Positions 1 through 5,993 of a stretch of DNA of 6,018 bases are shown one piece after another. Source of the stretch: Candidatus Heimdallarchaeota archaeon AB_125 (GTDB lineage: Archaea > Asgardarchaeota > Heimdallarchaeia > Heimdallarchaeales > Heimdallarchaeaceae); contig MEHH01000173.1 in the NCBI GenBank assembly GCA_001940755.1, positions 1 through 6,018 of the forward strand. Reading direction: 5' to 3'. How positions within the stretch are numbered: the first letter of the stretch is position 1; each line of letters opens with the position of its first letter. The notes under the pieces were generated by a model that searched no databases, had not been told where the DNA came from, and saw only the letters and a list, made by a program, of their open reading frames with translations. Position numbers and translations under genes: made by a program.

Positions 1-1506
1 GAGTAAACTATCTACTACATTGAAAACTTGAACAGCTTCCTTGCGTAATTGTTTATCATCTTTTATTATATCTAGAATAAGATCGTTTATACCTACAAGA
101 GATACGATATTAACCTCTCCCTTTACAATTCTGGAAAGCATTTTTTGATAAGTTTGAATGATTTTTACTGCTTCTTTTCCTTTCTTCTTAATTTTATCCA
201 TATCAATTACTAAGGGATCTTTTTCTTTTACTCTATCCTTCATTTCTTCCTCTCGAATTTCATCAAGTTCCTTATCTGCTCCTCTGGATATTCTAACTTT
301 CTTCTTAAGTAGTACGGAGATAAATGCAAATAATGGAAATAGACTATACATCCAGCTAGGTTCGAGAATTCCTTTTTGCTCTAAGTACTTCATGAAATAA
401 CGATTCAGTGATAGAACTACTACAAGAATAATAAGAAATAGATTACATATGATCATCCATGAATATGAAGGATTATTTGCATTCATGAAAATCATAACTA
501 CATCACTTAAGAAGAACCATATTGCCATAGTTATGAAGATATAACTCTCTTTTTGCCAAAATATCCATACGCCTAAAACACTTGACACTATTGTTACAGC
601 ATAGAATATTAGAATTTGATTAATTGTAATCCCTGACCAAAATGTGAAATAAAATCCTACAAGCATTATTGATGCAAACATTGTTGCTCCAATTGCAATT
701 TGGAAAAGTTGTCTTGTTTGACTTTCGAATTTGATATCCTCTCGTAATTGTTGCCTATCAAGACTTCCTCTAAATTTCTCGAAATTCTGATAGAGAACAG
801 CAAACAAAAGTCCTCCAATAAAAGCTACATTCAAAATTGAAATGAATTTTGTAGTTCCAATAAGAGCTCCTGCTTCAACTTCGTACACTTCTAAGAATTT
901 TGTAAATATGTCTCCATGGAAGGTCATTGGTGCGAATGTTATAATTAGTACAACATACATCAACCAGAAGAGGTTATTTGCAGAACTAATTAGATCTAGA
1001 ATTACTGGAGGTTCAGCTACTGACCACTCTGCTCCACTGAGAAATTTTGGCATTCTGTCTTGAATATATTTAGAACGAATTATCCTTTCTAAAATCTCAG
1101 CTCCAACTATTACTAATCCAATTATTGGTAATGCTATCCAAATTCCCAAACCATTAGGACTTGATCCTAACAGAAGCAAGAATAGATTAACTCCTGTTGC
1201 ACCAGCAATAGCTTCACCTGCTCCAGGAACAGTTGCTTGAAGTATTGAAAATAATATAATAATGAAGAATGGAGTTAGTTTAAGGAAAGTATACCAGATT
1301 TTCTCAAGTCTAACGCGTATTCCTACACCTCTGGCTGTTTCTACCAAAGTTGCATTTAATTCATAAGGATAGAGTTTTCTTGTTCCTTTTACAATAGCTC
1401 TAGATTTACCTTTAAAGATTCTAGTTCTCATACCAAATGATCTCATCAAAACATCCATCTTCTTCATGGATCTTTCTAGTGGTGTGGTAGTTTCTTTAGA
1501 ACTCAT
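1..1506 (-). CDS. Polytopic membrane protein of MoxR operon, C-terminus cut off by window edge
   Basis: The frame is open from an ATG at 1506 to the window edge, so 502 residues are visible and no stop is seen. I do not recognise the family. The first ~65 residues are Lys/Arg-rich and cytosolic by the positive-inside rule. About nine hydrophobic segments follow, near residues 71-92, 119-137, 177-198, 215-238, 267-288, 294-317, 320-341, 346-367 and 384-400. A charged linker (401-445, with RISRGADKELDEIREEEMK) then leads into an amphipathic helical region (443-502) whose end, DDKQLRKEAVQVFNVVDSLL, resembles a HEAT/ARM-type helical repeat; that is inference from pattern only. The start is well supported: a GGAGATGA ribosome binding site lies about 10 nt upstream, and the ATG overlaps the preceding stop as ATGA, indicating translational coupling. 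As the fourth gene of the MoxR operon it is probably the integral-membrane core of the assembly, its cytosolic tail a possible ATPase contact. It is not a recognisable transporter. Confidence 0.85.
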   Translation of the reverse strand, partial: MSSKETTTPLERSMKKMDVLMRSFGMRTRIFKGKSRAIVKGTRKLYPYELNATLVETARGVGIRVRLEKIWYTFLKLTPFFIIILFSILQATVPGAGEAIAGATGVNLFLLLLGSSPNGLGIWIALPIIGLVIVGAEILERIIRSKYIQDRMPKFLSGAEWSVAEPPVILDLISSANNLFWLMYVVLIITFAPMTFHGDIFTKFLEVYEVEAGALIGTTKFISILNVAFIGGLLFAVLYQNFEKFRGSLDRQQLREDIKFESQTRQLFQIAIGATMFASIMLVGFYFTFWSGITINQILIFYAVTIVSSVLGVWIFWQKESYIFITMAIWFFLSDVVMIFMNANNPSYSWMIICNLFLIILVVVLSLNRYFMKYLEQKGILEPSWMYSLFPLFAFISVLLKKKVRISRGADKELDEIREEEMKDRVKEKDPLVIDMDKIKKKGKEAVKIIQTYQKMLSRIVKGEVNIVSLVGINDLILDIIKDDKQLRKEAVQVFNVVDSLL

Positions 1507-2177
1507 TTCTTCTCATCTCCTTTCTTCTTTCTTTTCTGCGTTATTTCGCGAAGTTTCGTAACTCCCACAAAAACCGATGGTAACGAGATCATACCAATCG
1601 CTACAATGAAGATGAAAATCCATCTAACAAAAGTTTGCGGATCAGGAAAACCTGGTAGATTGATAATAGGTGAGGCTCTACTTTTTTCAACCTCAATATA
1701 TGGTTCATCTCCAGGAAATTCTGCGAAAAATTCTTGAGCAGTAGGAACTCCAGTACTATTTGCAATTACTTTGATTGTTATGTTGAATTGATCTGGCTCT
1801 TGGGGAGTAAATGTCTTATTGAATTCATATTCTTCATTTACTGTTGTTAGGTTTTGATTGATAATCCTTGCACCAGATGAATGAGGAAGAGGATCGTCAG
1901 GGTAATTAAACAGAAATGAAACTAGAGTTAGTGAGAGATTCTCTCCAACTTCTAATCCTGTTGCTTTAATTGTAACAGTCATATTTTCAGATCGATATTG
2001 TTTCCATTTTAGAGGTGCTTTAGATACAACTGTGAAATTTGTATTTGGATCTATTTCAAAAGAAAATGTTGGTGAAGTATACACACCATCTTGCCCAATA
2101 GAATCATAAATTGGGAAAATACTTCCAATTAAAAGTGATATTAAAACAAAATAGAATATCTTTGATCTAGCTTTCAT
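1503..2177 (-). CDS. Membrane-anchored, N-glycosylation-rich surface protein (MoxR operon)
   Basis: This 224-residue protein has a basic N-terminus and hydrophobic signal peptide or anchor (residues 5-24), an extracytoplasmic domain (about 30-180), a C-terminal TM segment (183-208) and a Lys/Arg-rich cytosolic tail (QKRKKKGDEKK). The ectodomain alternates polar and hydrophobic residues as a beta-sandwich would, and it has seven N-X-S/T sequons (N47, N65, N80, N109, N120, N132, N140), suggesting a heavily glycosylated outer face. The layout resembles BatD-like proteins of MoxR/Bat clusters (Ig-like ectodomain, C-terminal TM), but I see no diagnostic motif, so that is only an analogy. I chose the ATG at 2177 over one at 2195. 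It makes a 4-bp ATGA overlap with the upstream stop, the same junction as at the downstream end; it gives a cleaner signal peptide; and a GGAG lies about 12 nt upstream, whereas 2195 has no ribosome binding site. It is probably a partner of the flanking membrane proteins. Confidence 0.85.
   Translation of the reverse strand: MKARSKIFYFVLISLLIGSIFPIYDSIGQDGVYTSPTFSFEIDPNTNFTVVSKAPLKWKQYRSENMTVTIKATGLEVGENLSLTLVSFLFNYPDDPLPHSSGARIINQNLTTVNEEYEFNKTFTPQEPDQFNITIKVIANSTGVPTAQEFFAEFPGDEPYIEVEKSRASPIINLPGFPDPQTFVRWIFIFIVAIGMISLPSVFVGVTKLREITQKRKKKGDEKK
1515..1522 (-). promoter_or_regulatory. Ribosome binding site of the polytopic membrane protein gene
   Basis: GGAGATGA, one mismatch from the archaeal consensus GGAGGTGA, lies inside the end of the upstream gene, about 8-10 nt before the ATG at 1506. 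It supports that start and suggests reinitiation plus fresh initiation at the ATGA junction. Confidence 0.65.
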
Positions 2178-4354
2178 GTCTGCTCTTTTCTCCATTTTTC
2201 AATTTTTTCTATTAATTTCATAACAGATTCTAAATAATCACGTGCTTGTTGTTTATTATAGTAGATTTGTTCATTGCTAATCCAACTGTTTGAAACAGCT
2301 CTTCCTACAGAGAGTATTTCCAATGTCTCAGAGATAAGAATGGTTGGAACATACTGTCTTACTGTCTTTTCGTGTAGTTCTTCAGGTGCTGCTAGAAGAT
2401 TTACTGGAACAATTCTACTCAGATAACCTAATAACTCCCAATACTCACCCAGCATAGCTTTCCATGGTTCTGCTGAAGCATCAATTTCCTTAGCTCTATT
2501 CATGGCTTGTAACTGAATCTCCTCAACTGAAACAAGCATTTCATACTTTTGTTCTTCCTCTTGAATTTTCCGCAGCATTCTTCTCCGAATAATAAAATAT
2601 GTCAATAGAAAAGCTAGTATTGGGGCAATCAGACCTAATAAACTAATGAATATAAGATTATTACTTAAAGAAGCTCTTTGCTCCTCAGATATTCTTGTTT
2701 CAACTTTGAAATGTTCAAATCTAGCGGATTGATTCTCTATCGCTTCAATAACATCAATAAAAGAATATGTTATTTGCGTTGAAAATAGATCATGGTAGGG
2801 ATCTATTTCTCTATCCTCATCAGTGAAAGTAACTTTTCTTCTTCCTTCAGGAGTTTGACTTAAAGTTAAGATACTTTCTGGTGATGCACTGTATAAAATT
2901 GCTCCTTCTGGAACAATTACTGTAAATTCAATATCCGCTTTTGAGTAAATTGTTGGTTGTTCTTCAATTTGCAACTCTGGATCTATGAATAGCAACCAGA
3001 AGTAATCAAGATATACCAAGATATTGCTATTATTGTAGTATGTATAAGGTCGAACTATTTCATATTCTATGAATCCTTGAAGATTTCTTATTAGATATTT
3101 ATCGCTATATTGTTGATAGGATAATGGTGCATGTAGCTCATTATAAGCTCTGAATTCTAACACGGCTGCTGTGTCAACCCAAATACTAAAATTATCTATG
3201 ATAAAGGGTAGTTCCATTATAACCGTCTCAAAGGCTATACCGTCTTCTCCTAATTCGATTGAGGATTCATATCTGATATCTCTCTCACTATTTACTATAG
3301 GATTGTAACCTTCTACAGATACCATTCTATTATTAGCAACTACTTCCATGTCTACGTTAACTTGTTCATCCGTATGAAACATGGGAGAAATAAGAAGAAT
3401 GATGAAGAAAGCATTGAAGAGAGCTGATACTCTTTTCCTCGGTTCTATTTCAGCTTCAATATCTTTTAGCATTTTTTTAGGCATACTTCTTGCTTCATTT
3501 AGCTTGGATTTGAATTTCCTTTTGGCTCTTATATAACCATAGAGTGCAGCAATAATACTAATTGCAATGGCAATAGATGCAATTAATTTAAAATAAACTT
3601 GAAGTAAATCCAATAAACTATTGATCTGTTCTATTTCTTGTTGTTGTGACTGATTTTCGAACATTTGTTCTGTAAACTGTAAGTAAATTGGATCAAAATT
3701 GTATGTAACTTCGTATGTTAATGGATCATGGAATGGATCCATTGCTCTTTCAACATAATCCCAAGTGATTCCAAATGATTTACCCTCTCTAATAATTACA
3801 GCATTATCAGTTGGGGCAAAACTTACAAGACCTGCATCCTCAGGTAATAATTGTTTATTATGATAAGTTATAGGTGCAAATCTTTCATCTCCATCTGGAG
3901 TTAAATAACTGAATTGAGCCCAAAATGTATCAAATATTACTACGAAGTTGGTATCAAGAAAGTAATCAGGATAGTAATTACTTCTGATTCGATAATTCAA
4001 ACCAGTTGTTCTTGGATACACTCTAATTCTATCAGGAAAAAGCTCATAGTTTTGACCTTCAGTCATACTTCCGATTCCATCCCAGAAGACAAGTTCATAC
4101 ATATCGGAAGTATTACCATAAATAGTTAGATATCCTCCTGGAGAGTTTAAATCAACCCAGTAAATGTAACCATCAGTTCGCATTGTATCATTTTTGAAAT
4201 AATATTGATCTTTAGAAATAACAACAGTGAAATCTGTTTCTTGAGCAACAGCATTACCAGATTTGGCGTTAATAACATAAATGCTTGTACCCACTAAGAG
4301 AACGATTTCTATACACAAAACTATAAGTAAGATATACTTACGATTTAGCTTCAT
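2174..4354 (-). CDS. Four-TM membrane protein with two duplicated ectodomains and DUF4129-like cytosolic tail
   Basis: This 726-residue protein contains, in order: TM1 or signal anchor (7-27); ectodomain 1 (~35-252); TM2 (254-277); a basic cytosolic loop (278-309); TM3 (310-327); ectodomain 2 (~328-565); TM4 (567-589); an Arg-rich stop-transfer (IIRRRMLRK); a coiled-coil-like stretch (595-622); and a helical cytosolic domain (~628-726). The two ectodomains end in matching modules: an FW motif (FDTFWAQF at 141, LDYFWLLF at 449), then DP[FY]HD-x5-[VI]TY[NS]F (206 and 518), then ENQS (233 and 540), then a TM. The C-terminal domain has the all-helical layout of DUF4129 domains in MoxR/transglutaminase loci (short EEL helix, L-x-I-L-x-x-G, then an IS-x-EQ helix start); this is a pattern-level match. 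Six sequons (N55, N81, N234, N388, N441, N541) lie on predicted outer parts. The ATG at 4354 lies 12 nt after the MoxR stop; a TTG at 4363 would add MRI, but neither has a strong ribosome binding site. It is the likely main membrane partner of the ATPase. No transglutaminase Cys-His-Asp motif is visible. Confidence 0.88.
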   Translation of the reverse strand: MKLNRKYILLIVLCIEIVLLVGTSIYVINAKSGNAVAQETDFTVVISKDQYYFKNDTMRTDGYIYWVDLNSPGGYLTIYGNTSDMYELVFWDGIGSMTEGQNYELFPDRIRVYPRTTGLNYRIRSNYYPDYFLDTNFVVIFDTFWAQFSYLTPDGDERFAPITYHNKQLLPEDAGLVSFAPTDNAVIIREGKSFGITWDYVERAMDPFHDPLTYEVTYNFDPIYLQFTEQMFENQSQQQEIEQINSLLDLLQVYFKLIASIAIAISIIAALYGYIRAKRKFKSKLNEARSMPKKMLKDIEAEIEPRKRVSALFNAFFIILLISPMFHTDEQVNVDMEVVANNRMVSVEGYNPIVNSERDIRYESSIELGEDGIAFETVIMELPFIIDNFSIWVDTAAVLEFRAYNELHAPLSYQQYSDKYLIRNLQGFIEYEIVRPYTYYNNSNILVYLDYFWLLFIDPELQIEEQPTIYSKADIEFTVIVPEGAILYSASPESILTLSQTPEGRRKVTFTDEDREIDPYHDLFSTQITYSFIDVIEAIENQSARFEHFKVETRISEEQRASLSNNLIFISLLGLIAPILAFLLTYFIIRRRMLRKIQEEEQKYEMLVSVEEIQLQAMNRAKEIDASAEPWKAMLGEYWELLGYLSRIVPVNLLAAPEELHEKTVRQYVPTILISETLEILSVGRAVSNSWISNEQIYYNKQQARDYLESVMKLIEKIEKWRKEQT
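2588..3934 (-). repeat. Two diverged copies of an ectodomain-TM module inside one gene
   Basis: Copy A is encoded at about 3934-3533 (residues 141-274) and copy B at about 3010-2588 (residues 449-589). Shared landmarks in the same order are D-x-FW-x-x-F, DP[FY]HD-x5-[VI]TY[NS]F with no gap, ENQS, and a TM segment followed by Arg/Lys. The first two landmarks are 64 residues apart in A and 68 in B. The copies are recognisable at protein level only, so the duplication is old. Confidence 0.7.
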
Positions 4355-4366
4355 TATTCTCAATCT

Positions 4367-5383
4367 CTATTGCTGAATACTTGGTGCGGGAGTATGTTTT
4401 AGAATTCTATCAATAATTATCTCTGAAGTTGTTCCATCAAACTCATACTCAGGTTTGATAAGAACTCGATGACGAAGAACATTCTTTGCTACTTTCTGAA
4501 TGTCAAGAGGATTAACATAATTTCTTCCATCCATGGCTGCTGAAGCCTTTGCTGAAATGGTCATCCAAATACTAGCTCGGGGACTTGCACCCATGTATAC
4601 TTCTTCACTTTCTCTGGTTAGAGTAACAATTCTAACAATGTACTTTGAAAGCTCCTCAGATATACTGACTTTTTTTCGAACAAACTTTTGCAGTGCTATT
4701 ACATCTTTAGCAGATAAAACTGGAACAATATCTTCTAACTTATCATAAGAATCGTATTCACCTGTAAACCTATTAACAATTTCAGTTTCCTCATCTTCAT
4801 CTGGATAAGAAACTAAGATTTTGAAAGCGAATCTATCGATCTGTGCTTCAGGCAAAGGATATGTTCCTTCCGTTTCTATTGGGTTTTGAGTCGCAAAAAC
4901 TATGAATGGTTCAGGAAGGCTTCTTGTTCGTTTTTCTATTGTTACTTGTTTTTCCTGCATACTTTCTAGCATTGCTGCTTGAGTTTTTGGTGGTGCTCTG
5001 TTAACTTCATCAGCTAGTAACAAGTTAGTAAAAACAGGTCCTTCTTTGAAATAGAAATCCCCAGTTTCTGGTCTGAAAGCCATAACTCCTGTTACATCAG
5101 ATGGCATAAGATCTGGTGTAAACTGTATTCTTTTAAAATCGGCTGAAATGGCTTTTGCTAATGCTCTTGCCATTAAAGTTTTTGCAATTCCTGGTACACC
5201 TTCTAGCAGAACGTGACCGTCTGCCAAAACAGCTGTAATCATTGCATCAATTACTTCTTTTTGACCTACAATGACTTTGTTCATATTAGAATAAATTTCT
5301 TTTATTTGTGTTGAAATTGATTTCAAACTAATTTTTGAAGTCTTAGTGGTCTTTTGAGATGTAGTTTTCTCTTTAGAACTCAT
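4367..5383 (-). CDS. MoxR-family AAA+ ATPase
   Basis: This is a 338-residue cytosolic ATPase of ordinary MoxR length. MoxR proteins use ATP hydrolysis to remodel or mature partner proteins, typically VWA/DUF58 or membrane partners encoded next door. The AAA_3-type core is complete. The Walker A is GVPGIAKT (62-69), with the Ala-Lys-Thr ending usual in MoxR; Walker B is LLLADE followed by VNRAPPKTQ (121-135); sensor 1 is ATQNPIETEGTYPLPEAQ (164-181); the arginine finger region is DRF (183-185); and sensor 2 is GASPRAS (265-271) in the C-terminal lid. The first ~25 residues are Ser/Thr/Lys-rich and likely disordered. I chose the ATG at 5383 over a GTG at 5395 because the ribosome binding site AAGGAG (5400-5395) overlaps that GTG but sits 11 nt before the ATG. 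First gene of the operon, with its own promoter; the next gene starts 12 nt after its TAG stop. It presumably powers the membrane assembly encoded downstream. Family assignment is firm; substrate unknown. Confidence 0.97.
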   Translation of the reverse strand: MSSKEKTTSQKTTKTSKISLKSISTQIKEIYSNMNKVIVGQKEVIDAMITAVLADGHVLLEGVPGIAKTLMARALAKAISADFKRIQFTPDLMPSDVTGVMAFRPETGDFYFKEGPVFTNLLLADEVNRAPPKTQAAMLESMQEKQVTIEKRTRSLPEPFIVFATQNPIETEGTYPLPEAQIDRFAFKILVSYPDEDEETEIVNRFTGEYDSYDKLEDIVPVLSAKDVIALQKFVRKKVSISEELSKYIVRIVTLTRESEEVYMGASPRASIWMTISAKASAAMDGRNYVNPLDIQKVAKNVLRHRVLIKPEYEFDGTTSEIIIDRILKHTPAPSIQQ

Positions 5384-5394
5384 ATATCCTGACA

Positions 5395-5400
5395 CTCCTT
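5395..5400 (-). promoter_or_regulatory. Ribosome binding site of the MoxR gene
   Basis: AAGGAG reads on the minus strand 11 nt before the ATG at 5383. It decides the start: the alternative GTG (5395-5393) overlaps this motif and could not use it. Confidence 0.75.
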
Positions 5401-5420
5401 ATGATGATGTGACAAATATC

Positions 5421-5440
5421 CTTATAAAAGTATTTTAATG
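5421..5440 (-). promoter_or_regulatory. Archaeal promoter (TATA box with A-rich BRE) for the MoxR operon
   Basis: On the minus strand CTTTTATAAGG (5430-5420) gives a TATA box, TTTATAAG (5428-5421), preceded by an A-rich BRE-like stretch, AAAATAC. With the usual ~25 bp to the transcription start, the mRNA would begin near 5400, at or just before the ribosome binding site, so the leader would be only about 15-20 nt. It is the only good promoter seen ahead of the four-gene operon. Confidence 0.6.
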
Positions 5441-5460
5441 AAAGAAATTAAAATTAACGG

Positions 5461-5479
5461 AAAAACAAAAAATAATTGT
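5461..5479 (-). terminator. T-rich archaeal-type terminator after the hydrolase-like gene
   Basis: A few nt after the TAG stop (5485-5483) the minus strand runs ATTATTTTTTGTTTTTCC with no stable hairpin before it. Oligo-T runs in the non-template strand are sufficient for termination in archaea. This would separate the hydrolase-like gene from the MoxR operon. Confidence 0.55.
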
Positions 5480-5482
5480 AGT

Positions 5483-5932
5483 CTATGTTGCTTCCTTGAC
5501 TTCTTCTTTCTTCACTTCTTCAATAGTGGTTTCTACTTCCCATTCCTCATCAAAAGTCCATTGGGAAAGATTTATTGTAAAGGTAGCATCGGTTGAACCA
5601 GGACACTCGATACGAACTGTCAAGTGATCTTTTGTTACTTCTTCTATTTCTGGATGTAAACAGTTTTCTTCAAGAATATCCATTAAAGCTGCAACATCAA
5701 TCGCCATGTCATCAATATGACATTCATCAGGTTTATCAGAGAAACCATGGCATCTCTGATCCAAAGCCAATATTCTATAGTCTTTCTTAAAATGAGGAAT
5801 AACTCCATTCCACATGCCTATCATGCCACCACCGTAAGGTAAAAGTACAATTGTTTCTTTTCCCTCATTTGGTATGTCAATGTATCTTATGCTAAGTCCA
5901 TTGACCTTTGTCATTTTTGTGTCCATTTTCAT
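5483..5932 (-). CDS. Truncated alpha/beta-hydrolase-like protein with unrelated acidic C-terminus
   Basis: This 149-residue protein begins like a classical alpha/beta-hydrolase: lead strands (7-20), strand IVLLP (28-32), an oxyanion-hole turn YGGG (33-36) where many members have HGGG, strand YRILALD (52-58), the conserved loop DQRCHGFS (58-65, DxRGxGxS in the family), and the helix MAIDVAALMDILEE (76-89). In complete members that helix is followed by a strand and the GxSxG nucleophile elbow, with acid and histidine further on, in a ~260-residue protein. Here the family similarity stops near residue 90. Residues 94-134 are a strand-rich segment I do not recognise, and 136-149 is an acidic Glu/Lys tail. 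With no nucleophile, Asp/Glu or His of the triad in place, hydrolysis by this chain alone is unlikely. The ATG at 5932 directly follows an in-frame GTG at 5935 and sits at the predicted transcription start. It has its own promoter and terminator, so a link to the MoxR operon is not implied. It could be a natural chimera, a decaying gene or an assembly join. Confidence 0.7.
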   Translation of the reverse strand: MKMDTKMTKVNGLSIRYIDIPNEGKETIVLLPYGGGMIGMWNGVIPHFKKDYRILALDQRCHGFSDKPDECHIDDMAIDVAALMDILEENCLHPEIEEVTKDHLTVRIECPGSTDATFTINLSQWTFDEEWEVETTIEEVKKEEVKEAT

Positions 5933-5953
5933 CACAATTGATTCACTGAAGAA

Positions 5954-5964
5954 AATATAATAAA
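5954..5964 (-). promoter_or_regulatory. TATA box for the hydrolase-like gene; probably leaderless mRNA
   Basis: TTTATTATATT on the minus strand is centred near 5959. The usual ~25 bp spacing puts the transcription start near 5933-5935, at the GTG-ATG start itself. No ribosome binding site precedes the ATG, as expected for a leaderless archaeal transcript. Confidence 0.5.
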
Positions 5965-5973
5965 CAGTATTGA

Positions 5974-5993
5974 TTAGTCTTGGAAATGACTAA
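5974..5993. repeat. Short inverted repeat TTAGTC-N8-GACTAA upstream of the promoter
   Basis: Two perfect 6-bp arms (5974-5979 and 5988-5993) flank an 8-nt spacer. The repeat ends about 10 bp upstream of the minus-strand TATA box, where an archaeal regulator could bind. Alternatively, on the plus strand it is a weak hairpin followed by a T7 run (5998-6004). A repeat this short may be chance in AT-rich DNA. Confidence 0.35.

Noticed and set aside
158..400. Plus-strand open frame of 80 residues
   Set aside because: It lies antisense inside the long minus-strand polytopic gene, is Ser/Phe-rich as a shadow of Lys/Glu codons, and has no ribosome binding site or promoter.
842..1063. Plus-strand open frame of 73 residues
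   Set aside because: Antisense shadow of the polytopic membrane protein; no family features.
3914..4129. Plus-strand open frame of 71 residues
   Set aside because: Antisense to the two-ectodomain gene, with no independent signals.
4355..4363. TTG start adding three residues to the two-ectodomain protein
   Set aside because: The ATG nine bases downstream is preferred and gives an equally good signal anchor; the TTG has no ribosome binding site. Not excluded.
4533..4748. Plus-strand open frame of 71 residues
   Set aside because: Antisense to the conserved MoxR lid region, whose motifs clearly lie on the minus strand.
5384..5395. GTG start adding four residues to MoxR
   Set aside because: It overlaps the AAGGAG ribosome binding site that serves the ATG at 5383.
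5425..5437. TAAAA-GTA-TTTTA inverted repeat over the MoxR promoter
   Set aside because: Made only of A/T arms overlapping the TATA box; expected by chance in such AT-rich DNA.
5593..5790. Plus-strand open frame of 65 residues
   Set aside because: Antisense to the hydrolase-like gene, which shows recognisable family motifs on the minus strand.
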